This document shows, piece by piece, positions 12,303 to 23,604 of a stretch of DNA of 62,000 bases; the stretch's first letter is position 1; every line of letters starts with the position of its first letter. A program made the translations under genes and the position numbers. Origin of the DNA: Phoronis australis (lineage: Eukaryota > Phoronida > Phoronidae); NCBI GenBank assembly GCA_002633005.1, contig NMRA01000112.1:564659-626658 (forward strand). The letters run 5' to 3'. The notes under the pieces were generated by a model, which saw nothing but the letters and a program-made list of their open reading frames with translations, ran no database searches and was not told the DNA's origin.

Positions 12303-14020
12303 CTGTGGACAAAAGTTCTGGTTCAAGTCTTGGTTGCTTAGCTTTGTAAATTGTTCATTAATAATCAGTTTGTGTGACCAGTTGCCGTTGTGTGAAGGAG
12401 TCCAAATACATATACACTGAATTGCTACAATTTTAGCGAGGACATGGCTTTGAAAGGGCAAATATGTTTGAGTGTGAAGACGGTTGAAGCTTTTATGTAA
12501 AATCAGAACAGAATTTATTGTGGTTTTAAATATTTGGGAATCCAATACAGCTGACTTTGGAAGTAGAAGTGCCATATTGAAATTCACTATCCCACCAGAT
12601 GGTGATCAGATCTTTGGTGGACAAGCATTCAGCGCTGCCTTCAGATTTCATGTAATGCAGACAGGTTTCAACCTATTGGTTATATACTGTGTTTCCGTAC
12701 CCTTGCTATACTTTCATAATGCTGCTAAATGTCCACTTATGTACTAATGGCTTACAGGAGAAGGCAAATCTTTTGAAATATCCATGAATGAAGGACATCA
12801 TGTCCCATACATTTCCCACTGACAAAAAAATCTGTTCCCTGCGATGTCGGGGGTATGGTTGATAATAGGGGAATTCCGATCTTAGCCGATGGCCATACGT
12901 AAGATATTATGATAATAAATTTGTTAACTTGACCTAATTAAACAATGGGAAGGACAGACTGGTATTTATTCCTGTTTTTTAACCACTATGTAGTATATGA
13001 ATTAATGTCCACCAAATCTGAGTTGAGATCACGCAAGTGGGAGTCGTGTTTGCACTCCCATTACTTTAGAGAGGGCTAATTTGAAGTTTGCTATTGTGTG
13101 GAGTGCTGTGTCAATGATGTAAGATTCGTATTTATTCAATTTAGGCAATGAGATAGAAGAAACACATTGTTACAGTATTGTCCATAGCTGGCTCCACTTG
13201 CTTATAGGACCCTACCCTGGTACAATTTTTGCATTGGATTAAAATGTTTCTTTGTTAAAAATTTGGAGAATGAAGTTTCTTATTACTGCCCGACTATATT
13301 GCACGGTTGATTCATGAAAACATCTAATAAAGTTGGCATCAGTCAGATCCCCCACTGGTCCGAGAGGATTCATCTGAGGCGAAATCTGACTGACGGTGTA
13401 TGTGAACTAGGATAGTGGTTCTGCTGAACTTGTTTTTTGTGTTAAGTGAAAGTCCAATTCCTGTATGTCTGACTTATGTTTAAGTGTTTCTGTTGAATTG
13501 TTTTCTCATTGGAGTTGACGTATTTAGTGTTGGTGAATATTTTGAATATTGTCAATTAAGTTGCCCATTTTCCCAATCAATTCTCTTGAACAGTTTCCCA
13601 CCGGGCACAAGCAGTAATTACTTTTTTGACACTTGTGTTCACATGGTCAATTTGGTTGAATAAAAATATGTTTTGTTAGGTAACCAACAGTAGTGTTTGA
13701 TTTAAAATGATCACAGGATTAAAATAAGTCACCCCAAATGTCAAAAACTAGACATTGCTTTTCTGGTTTCAAATTTGTTCAGTCAATCACCTATCTGCTC
13801 ACTTTCGGCCAAAACTGTATTGAATTTTGATTGGCACCAGATGGCGCTTATAGCCCAAATCCATATTCAGCTATGTACATGTACATGGTCATGGTCAGTC
13901 ATTGCCTATTCCAAATGAGGAAAATTTAGTTTATGCATAAGGAAGAAATGTGTTATGTACATACTTGGTTGTAATGTGCAATGAATCTGGTAGCAATAAA
14001 TGGTGCAGGTGGTCTGTTTT
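12303..14020 (+). other. CATSPERB: Probable CATSPERB 3' UTR and polyadenylation signals
   Basis: After the stop codon no further coding exon is recognisable. AATAAA occurs at 13659-13664 and again at 13995-14000; the second is followed by GT/T-rich sequence typical of a downstream element. Which one is used cannot be told from sequence. Confidence 0.45.
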
Positions 14021-17000
14021 TTCCAGTGCATCAAACATGCTTAGGGCACATAGCTAGGGTCGAGCCTGTTTGTGAAACTCAAAAGACAGTGTGAATTTGG
14101 CAGCAGCTGAAGAAGGTGATCTAAATCATTAATTTTGAGTTGGACAAAAAGTGCCACTTATTGACAATTAAAAATTATGTTGTTATGGCTCCAGAAAGGT
14201 TTTGGCAATTTCTGTCCAGTTCAGTTCAAGACCCTGAGGCGTATGTGCATGGCCCCAGATAATAACCGGAGTCTTCCAATTTTGATACCTGACAATGTCC
14301 AGTTAGAAGTTTTTGTGTCTGACAACTAATCACGTGTTTGGGTAATGGTCTGACAGGCAATATCATCTGATCCAAGTATCCAGTCATGTAGACATGTAAT
14401 GGTATAATGGACGACAAAATACAAGAAAGTTTGAATCTTCGTTTAACTTGGAAAATGTTTCATGGTGAAGTCTTTCTGGTGTGTGCACTCGGACATTAAG
14501 TACACAACACAAAAATATGTCAGACCTGTTGAATCTGAATATTAAGTACTACACAGCTTTTGGCATTAAAAGCATGCAAATTATGTAGAAACATACCAGT
14601 ATATTAGACAGTGACAATTATAAAGCGTCTTGGCACACATGAACCATTCTAACCAGAAAGTGCACGTTTGTAAATTAAGTGACAAAATGAAACAAAGTTT
14701 ATAGTTTAATACATAATTATTTAATTATTTGGAAATTTGCAGCATAACTTCCCCCCACTATCAAGGTTACAGGATTGTCTAGGCCATCTACACTAACACC
14801 CATGTTGTGCAGAACATCCACTCGCAAATTTAAAAATTCATTTTTAAATGCACATGTTTGGTGATGAACCACAGCCAATTTTCAGCCAGGACCTTTGAAT
14901 GTCATCATGAACAACAAACCAAAATGCTTGACATTTGCTTAAACCTGAGTCAAATAGCACACTGGTTACTCAACACGAAATTATCTAATTGGAACTAGTG
15001 ATCCCAGGCTTTCCACGAACTGGGAAGTGACCATATTACTCAATTCAACCCCCCAGCTTGAGTTTCTCTGTAGGCTTAAACCTGGGTAGATATGGCAAGT
15101 GTTAATGATTTGCAAGTTGTACAAGTCTTATCAATAGTATGGTCATGATGATGCCCCATGACGACAAAATTTCTTTAGATTACAACAGCTACAATCCAAT
15201 CAAACTTGACATATACATTTGAAACCTATCAGAAAGCTAGACGTATCTTGCACAGAACTGTGACAATGAATTCGTTTTTGCGACATTTTTACAAACGCGC
15301 TTACATTAAAAAATTTTCAGTTTTATAATGGTGAAAAATTCGTTATTTTGTTCAGGGTAGGAACACGTAATGCATTATAGAAATGGGTAATATTGGCCAT
15401 CACAAACCACAATTGTAAAACAAGGACCATCCACCTTTATATTATACAATATGAGGACACGTGCAAACATGGCGAAACCCAGCTATTTTCTATGCTATTA
15501 ACTGCCATGTCTTTCAGACAGTATTTGATGAATGCCAAAGTTCCAATCCTCAGAATCCGGGATATTCAATTTCAATGTGAAGCAGTGCCACTTGACCAAA
15601 AACTGGGATCAACATATCTCTGAAGCAAGTCAAGCAAAATAATTACTTTTCCTGGGCTGAGACTTTCCTGAACTCAAAAGCGAAATCATTTTTTGTCATT
15701 TCCGATCTCCTTTAATACAAACTCTACGTGGCTAATTCTGTTATCAAGTGTGTTATTGTCTACGTGGATGACTGTCTTATTACACAATGAAGGTTGTGAT
15801 GACCCCAGCATTCAGTCTAATTTACAAATGTAGGTGATGACCCCAGCATTAAAGATACAAGTTAAGGTCTGAACTTGAAATTGCGAGTTTTTACTCACTT
15901 CAAATCTCGAGTTTGTATCTCGCCTACAGAGGTCATTAAGTGCAAACTTGAATTTGACACACATCTGAGGAAACCATGAATAATCGACACTCATCTTGAC
16001 ATGAGTTCATATTACCGCAGGACGTAAAATGTCAAAAACAATCACATGACTTGTTAAGTATGGAGTCTGATTATAACTGGTAACAAATGTTGTTAAAATT
16101 AACCACAAGATTTTCTAAAACTCAACCAAAAGTTCTAATAACCAAAGACTGCAGCATTGAAGACAATAAAAAACAAAAAAGGAAATGAGAAATGACTAGT
16201 AAATTTGTAAATCGACCAATACAGAATTGTCAAACAGCAATGGCAAAATTTCAGAGCAAACTGACAGAATCCGTTAATGTTCTCAACCTATCTCCCCATT
16301 TTCAGTTTTGCCCACTGCTGTCTTCCTACACCCTGAGTTTTCATCATCTTTCCACACATTAGTACCACGACAAATCAACAATTTTAGACAAATTTTTGTA
16401 ATTCCCTCATAATTATCATCACTTTGACAGAACCTGGCCACTTTGAAACGGTGTCACTTAAATTTGTACTTGCAACTTTCCACTAAGATGTGCACACATG
16501 TATTTGAGCACTTAATTTTAAACAATAAAAAACTAGCACTGTTCACAAACAACTTGCATATACCAGATGAGTGAATAAAATACAAGGAAATACAAAACTT
16601 ATAATTAATCGTGAAATGGAAACAAAAGACCTTTAAATGGTGGTTAATTTCTCTAACATGTTCCTAACTTTCATTGTGTAGTTAAACTGTTCATACCAGC
16701 TTCGGCAATAAACGGCATCAAAGTTAACAGTTGGTGACACTGTCGTCATCCAAGTAATAACAAAGTAGTGCTGACACATATGGTGAGCTTTGAGGTAGAC
16801 TGAGAATTTGTGGATTTTTTGTACCATGCAAGCCAAGATTTTTTATGCGACAATTTGACAGCATTTATGACTGTGATAATTGACATACAACTTATTTCTA
16901 ATTAGACTGGCTTTTATTTGAGCAAAATATACCCAAATATTAGCGACGACGCTGCCCTCCAATTGCTGATGGTACCAGTGGCCCCTCGTTATAACTTTGA

Positions 17001-19447
17001 TGGGACCAAGGTTGAACATTCATACTGCACCGCAACATCAACACAGGGCTGTTAAATCCACCTGGTTACTGCAAAGGTAACTGTTACAGTTGATTTCGAT
17101 CCAGGGTTGAAGTTAATCATTCTGATAGCAACTCCCCAAAACATGGATATGTCACGTTAGTTTGTAAGGGCCTTTAGCAACTTCTCAGTAAGAATGACGA
17201 AAACTGATTCTAATTATTGGAACTTACTTTCAAAGGAAAGTGAGTTTAGAGCCTTGCCTCAATGTCACCTAGTGGCAGAACGTTGAGCAACTAGATCACG
17301 TGCTAAACAACAAGGGAAATCTCCAAAGACTCAATCCAATGAGTAACGAAATTCCCAGGCGTACAGAATTCTCAATTGTGACCATAACGTAAGTCCCAAT
17401 ATACAATTCGAATTAATTGAGACCATAACACTTGAACAGACAACTCAACCATTTAACACCTTACTACCTGAATCGCAAGAGCCAGCTGCTTGTTAAAGCT
17501 GCAACTTTGTACACCAAAACTGAGTCTTTTTGCAAGGTCAAGGGAGTAGACACTGCAATGTAATGATCTTCCTGTGTACAAGCACTGTATACCACAGACT
17601 TATCCTTGAAAAAATGTCTGACATTCTTCCTCTATCTCCTCCTTTCCTGGACATAACATCCAGAGAACTGAGTTAAAGAATCTATTGTTACAAGAGTTCC
17701 AAACCAAAACTCAGTCCGGGTCAAACTGTTACGACGAGCCTGGATGCACACTCATTTACAAGGATCGATTTCACAAGTCTCAAACCAATTGTACTATATA
17801 CAAAAGTCACGCTGATTTGGTTGTACAACCTGTGACTAACTCGTCTCAGGTACAACAAAGTTAAATTAACAATAAATGTTTAAGAAAAGTTCCAGGACGG
17901 ATCGCTGTAACAAGGTTTGACTGTGCATGAGCCGCATTCCAAAACTTCGGTAAACTTTGTCCAGATTGAGTGCAAAATTTATGACACTGAAATTCAAGCC
18001 TAAATTGAATTTTCTTGATTCTGAAGGTTGGGGCATGGGTAATTTTGGTGTTTCACACTGAATACCAGAACGCATTTTCTATCAAGAAAGTCTGAAATAA
18101 CATCAATGCAAAAGTTGTTTTTTTCGTAGTTTGGGAGAGCCAATATTGTCCATTTCTAAAATTTGGTAAGAGCTCTGACTTTGAGTACAATAATACATTT
18201 TTCACAGAACCAAACTGGATGTAAAAATCAGAGACAGCAAAGTTTGACTTATGGTACAGTATGTGCATAACAGGAAGTCAGATTCAAAGAATTAGGGAAT
18301 CCATTTTTGACTTCCATCTTCACTCTTTCAAGCCATTTGCATGATACAGATCAAAATTGTAGAACTTCAATTTACACTTTCTTTGTGATATATAGAAAAC
18401 ACCATCTCAAGCACTGATTAATAACTAAAAATATCACATGACATTTTTCATTGAAACTAAATGCATCTGACTTTCGACAAGGATAGCAAACACTACACCC
18501 CAGAAGTAATTACCTTTAAGTCATGACGCTTTGATGGGTAAACAAAATTTCATCCAATTGTTTTAGCCCTGCACTGCTTATTGTAGTTAAGCACACGTTG
18601 AACAGTAACACATGAAAGTTCTGTTCCTACATCACTCTAAGCACACTGTAGTCACAAATTGCCAAATGTCATGAACTGTTAGGCTTATTGCTCAACTGTC
18701 ATCTACAGCATCATGAGAATACCGTTATTAATTCAAACATCTATGAAGAACACCCACACACATTGTTATTCTAACCAATACACTCTGTTAGCCACCATAG
18801 ATACATACTTCTACCACAGGTACCCACGAAAGTTCAAAACTTCTGTAATCATCAACTGTTCTTTCTTTGCTAAATGTTTTGCAAGCCTGCATCTGACTTT
18901 GAGCAGTGTTTTTTTGTGTAGCTAATACATTGCTACGACTATCTGAGTAGTCCAATAAATCCATAACAACAAAAAAATCGTTTAACGACAACTTAAAATA
19001 AATGTATCATTTGACATTTAGTCCTAATATAGTACAAAACAGTTCCTTATAACACAGAGTACAATGTTCTAAGAGATATGCAATAAGCTCATACTTCATG
19101 TTCTGTCACAAAAGAGTCACGATCCTCCTGAATTATGTCGGTGAATACATCTAATGCCAGTTAGGTGCTGTAGCCGAATCCTCCAGCATATTTATATAAC
19201 CCTGATAACTAACGTGTCCATGAGTGTCCTTTAACAAAGGGCTAAGATATACCCTGAATACTTCGGTCTTGCTGTATATAGCTGATACATGCCTGTGTCC
19301 CATCCATTAAACAGAGTCCGACATGTGCCATGGTTACACTCAGGTTACCGTACACGACTGATACATCCACATCTGCTATCCACCCTACGGAGATGTATAC
19401 TACGAATACCTCCATCTTGGCGTGCACCCCTGACATGTCCATGAGAC
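14021..19447. other. Gene-free interval between convergent genes, possibly FBXO45 3' UTR
   Basis: No recognisable coding sequence was found on either strand. FBXO45 ends at 19448 on the minus strand and vertebrate FBXO45 has a multi-kilobase 3' UTR, so part of this stretch may be its 3' UTR; a minus-strand AATAAA lies at 16913-16918. This is inference. Confidence 0.35.
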
Positions 19448-22400
19448 CTATCCATCCAATGGAGGCCCGAGGTACACCATGGATACCTCTGTGTTACCAT
19501 AAACAGCTGATACTGATGGATATAATGTACACGTGTTAGGAAGACCACGGAAAGCTACACCTGCAATGAGAAAAGAAAAATAGTCACTAACAGTGTGTTC
19601 CCTCTCGCAACGGTTGTCCATGCACTTGCAGGGCATGTCCATTCAACATGGCCGAAAAATAACTGGTCAAGAAATAATAGACAATACTATCATTTGCTAT
19701 GTTGAAAATGACACATTTCGATTAAAGATTTTGGAACCCCCATTGTTCAGTCATGAAAAACCTGTGTTGAATGAGCAGCTCACAGGTGTGTACTGCACAC
19801 TGGCTCTGTTTCGTTAGGCTTGTGGGCTTCCTACCATGTCATACATTTACACTGTCACCTGTATTTCAATATTTATTTTGCTTCATATTACGTTCATTCC
19901 ATTTATTGCCTGATGATGAGAAATGCAGTCTCGAAAATTATATAGCTTGTGTTTTAATTTGTTTGTTATATCTCTCAGGGTTTTGCTACATAGCTGCACA
20001 CCTAAAGAAAGGAGATTGTTTCGACACTATGACCAACTGTATCAAGCTTTCAAACAAAAAGTTTAGTTGTGTTTTCAACGAAGTTTGTTTTAACTTTAAA
20101 TTTTAATGGGTGTCCAAATGGACATTACGGATCAAATATAATATAAACACTCTAACTAGGATGCACGGTTTATAATCCAGGACATACTTCTGTAGATAAC
20201 CCCCGATCCACGTTAACAGCAATTGGAAAACAAAATGTTTCGCTATTTCCTCAACTTTTGGAAATTTATTGTTTCACATGCAAAATGAATAATATCATTA
20301 AATCTCACCAGTTCAGGATACGATACAGCACACTGAAAGCAATTTTTAATTTGTTTCTTCAAAAACAAATATCGCCATTGGTTTAAGTAATGAGTTTTAT
20401 ACAGTGAATAGCAAACATCAGATGAGAATTTGAGAAATTGTAGGCATTAATGACAGTGTTAAAAGCCATTGAAAAGTCAGACAAAAACACCGAATTTGGA
20501 AATTGCTAAGATTCAGTCAAAAATATACTGCAAGGATCAAAAGGTTGAATCCAAAATGCATTCAGACTCAGCAACAACCCAAATTATGAAACTTACCTAA
20601 AAATTCATAATTTTTTTCAAATGCTAGTGTATTGTCTTCACAATCTAGAATTACTCTTATACGTTCTCCCACCTGAAAACAGAAGAGCACACAACCTAAT
20701 GACAGCCTTCAGAATTAACAGACATGTTATGAGTCTTAGTGGAAATACTGGCTGCCTAACATTTAGTTTTGTCAAACCTCATCTGCAATATTTATTTAGT
20801 TTTTGAGAATGATAGCACTGAACGTGACTTCCCATTTAAAAAAAGGAATTTCCATTGATTCCTTTAAAATTGTGAATTAACAAAAGTTGAGGGTTTTTTA
20901 GTGCTTAAATTTCCATCATTTTGGCTTTAAAAAATCATGTATTTTTTATTGCATTTCAGCCCTATGTTGTATCATGCAAAGAAATTTCTGCACTGGTCGG
21001 GCTTAACAATCTTCTGAAATAACATACAAGAAGTAGTTTTCTAATTCCTGACAGAATATGCAGAAATTTCTGCACAAAAATGTCTGCGCAACCTCTACTG
21101 GCACAGAAAATTCTATGTTAGATGATGCATGAAGAAATTTTTGGGTGGCAAGCTGCACAGAAATTTCTGTTCTAAAGGGTGAGCAGAAATTTCTGCACTA
21201 GAGGATGTGCAGAAAATTCTTCCCACAATACTTCATAAGACTGAATTGCAATGGAAAATACTAATTCTTAAGCCAAAATAATGGAAATCTAGGCGCAGAA
21301 AAAATCTGCAACTTTTGTGGAAATTCCCTTTTCAAAATGAAAACCGTAATTACTAAAGGAATTACTGAGGTTAGGTGACAATGCTAAACAGTAAATGCTT
21401 AATCAATAATACATTGTGGCTTAAAGCTGCATTCTGCCCTGATTAGGCAGATGAAACAATAGAAATTGAATTGGGCCATTAGGATTATTAAGTCAGACTC
21501 ATAGTTGTATTCATTTTGATCTACTTCTTTTACTCATAAAACATCGAAACTATCAGCAACTCGTGAAAATGTTTCTGAGTTTATCCAGGTTAGTCAACCC
21601 TAAACTGCCAATTAAAAAAATTGTGCATGTATGTATTGCCTGTTTTGCGTTGCCACCTGATTAAGCAGCAATTCGAGATCGGATAAGTGTTTTAATACCC
21701 AGGCCAAAGACCTGGTTTAAGTTAAGAATTCGGCACTGGTCGGATATAGCAGTCCCTGATTTTGAGAACCAGTTTCATCCAGTGAATAAACAGGCCCGTT
21801 ATACAGTGACTGCCTGGTTTTCAAAATCAGGGACTGCTTTATCTGACTAGTGCCGAGGATTCAACACTGTCAGTAAAACAGTGGCAAAAGGCAGCTTTAA
21901 ATTACATTGAGCACAGTTGTTCTGTTTATAAGACATAATTGTACTTGCCAGGAATCTTACAATCATTTGGCCATGTGATGTGGCCAAAAAGTGGCAAGCA
22001 GACCAGACTAAAAGTGCACGTGTCCTCGACATATTACCTGATACTTTGGTGCATTGTTAATGTGCGGAAAGTTGCCTTGGGCATCACCATTATGTAGCAA
22101 ATGGTTATCTACAAGATTCCAACCCCAGCTCTGGCTATTGCTACCGAGCAGGGGTAAGTAACCATGGCACTGAGTCGGGGCATCTTTTGTAGCTATGCCA
22201 ATCACCGCCACAGTTCCAAGAGGCCCCTCCCACCAGACTTCCCAACAATGACGTCCACTTCGGAAACCTATTTTCGTACGTGCTCCGTCCGTGCTTTGAG
22301 CAATTGGACTACGGTGCACTGTGAAGCCGTCAGGTTTAACAAGAATATTCCTAGAACAGTCATCTGGGTTCCAAGCATGAAAGAAAGCTCTTAGTTTCGC

Positions 22401-22616
22401 TTTGTACGTGGGTACATTGGAAAGAATGTCCGACTTTAAAGCCTCTTCGGCGAGTCTTCGAATACAATGCATACGCCAAACGTCATTATCTTCGTCGTTC
22501 AGATACCCGTACCAGTGTTTACACACTAAAGAACAGTTGCGTAAATCGTGTATACTCAAATAGAAGAATATGTTTTCCAGTATAGCATGTGGCAAGTCGG
22601 TGAATGATTTCGCCAT
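19448..22616 (-). CDS. FBXO45: F-box/SPRY domain protein FBXO45 (Fsn)
   Basis: Substrate adaptor of an atypical ubiquitin ligase that works with the PAM/Highwire/RPM-1 RING protein, best known in synapse and axon biology. Exons on the minus strand: 22616-22038, 20672-20597 and 19560-19448 (579+76+113 nt), giving 255 residues, the size I recall for fly Fsn. The F-box is near residues 7-50 ([18 protein letters not shown]). The SPRY domain follows, with [41 protein letters not shown], a short middle exon [19 protein letters not shown], and the C terminus [21 protein letters not shown] start at ATG 22616 because its context is strong (G at -3, G at +4); longer readings of the frame have no ATG. 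Donors are GTAATA and GTAAGT; acceptors are TTTTCAG and CATTGCAG. Confidence 0.95.
20836..21345. mobile_element. Fold-back element in FBXO45 intron 1 with palindromic core
   Basis: The left arm (about 20838-20935: GGAATTTCC, ACAAAAGTTG, CATCATTTTGGCTTTAA) is the inverted counterpart of the right arm (about 21270-21340: TTAAGCCAAAATAATGG, CAACTTTTGTGGAAATTCC). The interior carries at least four copies of the palindrome CAGAAATTTCTG and near copies. There is no coding sequence. It has the same design as the element at 2335-3320 but a different subrepeat. Confidence 0.65.
21730..21862. mobile_element. Small inverted-repeat (MITE-like) element, about 130 bp
   Basis: The arms TCGGCACTGGTCGGATATAG...GTCCCTGATTTTGAGAACCAG and CTGGTTTTCAAAATCAGGGAC...CTGACTAGTGCCGA are complementary over about 45 bp around a loop of about 40 bp. 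It lies in FBXO45 intron 1. Diverged relatives are visible near 25015-25110 and 38020-38110. Confidence 0.75.
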
Positions 22617-23436
22617 TCCGCATTCCCAGTATAGAACGAAACTTGATGAGTGACTCAAGTTACTGTTGTTCAGTCGTCGCTGTCGGGTATTTTACAAAAA
22701 ACATCAAAGACGACCAACAAGCACATAACGTTCAGACATTTGTAAATTGTGCTCTTAACACCGACTTTTCAAAGCTCCGTTGACGCAGTTAATCTCAGAT
22801 TTTGAGAGAAAGGCTGTGAAGGTCAAATCCCGTGGCTTCAAATGACCGCTGCCTCGGCACAGAGCGTCCTCTGTTGGTAATTTTAATAAGGAGCATGATT
22901 TTCTGCTAGTCGCCACCGCCGTCGAAGTTGACGTTTAGTAATTTGTCTCAGAGTGGACTATTTGTCATAGTATGTACTTTATTCTGTACTATTTTTGAAA
23001 ACGTAATTACACTGACGTTTTGTTTCACAAGTGTCTAACAATCGATGCTCGTATTTGCAAAAAATAACTATTTTCATGAAGAGTGATGAAGACTGTATCT
23101 AATTTAGTCAAAATACTACTGACAACAGTCAACACAACAGCATCTAACCCAGTTGCTAATCACTCAGTCAAAGCATATACTATAGAGTATAGTAGGCAAC
23201 ACGTAGCCCTTCGATTGGCCGGTTCAGACTATAGTACATCTGTTGTCAAAGCTATCTTTGTTTTTGCCCACAAGTCATCCCATGTGGAGTGGCATTATTG
23301 AAGTTCCTCTGTCATGTACTTGGTGTAGGCTAACTGAGATGTGTTCTAAAAAGTACTACTAGTAAGAAGTATACTTCTGTGGTTTAGACAGTCAGGCACA
23401 GTTCATTTATCATTTGAAACATGTTTCATTTTAGAA
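22617..23436. promoter_or_regulatory. Candidate bidirectional promoter between FBXO45 and MIPEP
   Basis: Only about 820 bp separate the start codons of two divergent genes. The part nearest FBXO45 (about 22660-22930) is richer in CpG than the surrounding introns. I did not see a convincing TATA box at a fixed distance from either start. Both genes are housekeeping-like, which suits a shared TATA-less promoter; this is inference from layout. Confidence 0.5.
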
Positions 23437-23604
23437 ATGTCGCCCATGAGATCACAGCTCATCAGGGTTCTGTTGACTCAGATAAAGTCATCCGGGAAAA
23501 GGAACATTCACTCCAGGTGTGTGTCTACCGACTGCGGCCTCCTCAGAGCTTTCGACTCGAAGCCTTCCAAGAAACTTAATTTCAGTCTCACTAAAGACAA
23601 TGTG
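23437..23604 (+). CDS. MIPEP: MIPEP exon 1 with targeting peptide; donor inside a minisatellite
   Basis: Encodes 56 residues beginning [20 protein letters not shown], basic and hydroxylated without acidic residues, and then [17 protein letters not shown], like the start of the mature region in other MIPEPs. The exon ends GACAATGTG at a GTATGA donor, phase 0, and exon 2 opens with GLFGLPQL as expected. The donor forms part of the first unit of the 27-bp array that follows. Confidence 0.85.

Noticed and set aside
19242-19642. Plus- and minus-strand frames around FBXO45 exon 3
   Set aside because: Only the frame encoding GVAFRGLP...LGPPLDG fits the protein; the others are shadows or extend upstream of the acceptor into the intron.
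20978-21225. An evolved heat-shock promoter
   Set aside because: The palindromes lie inside an inverted-repeat element in an intron, not upstream of a start; kept only as a hypothesis about the element.
22164-22394. Plus-strand open frame within FBXO45 exon 1
   Set aside because: Antisense shadow of the F-box/SPRY exon.
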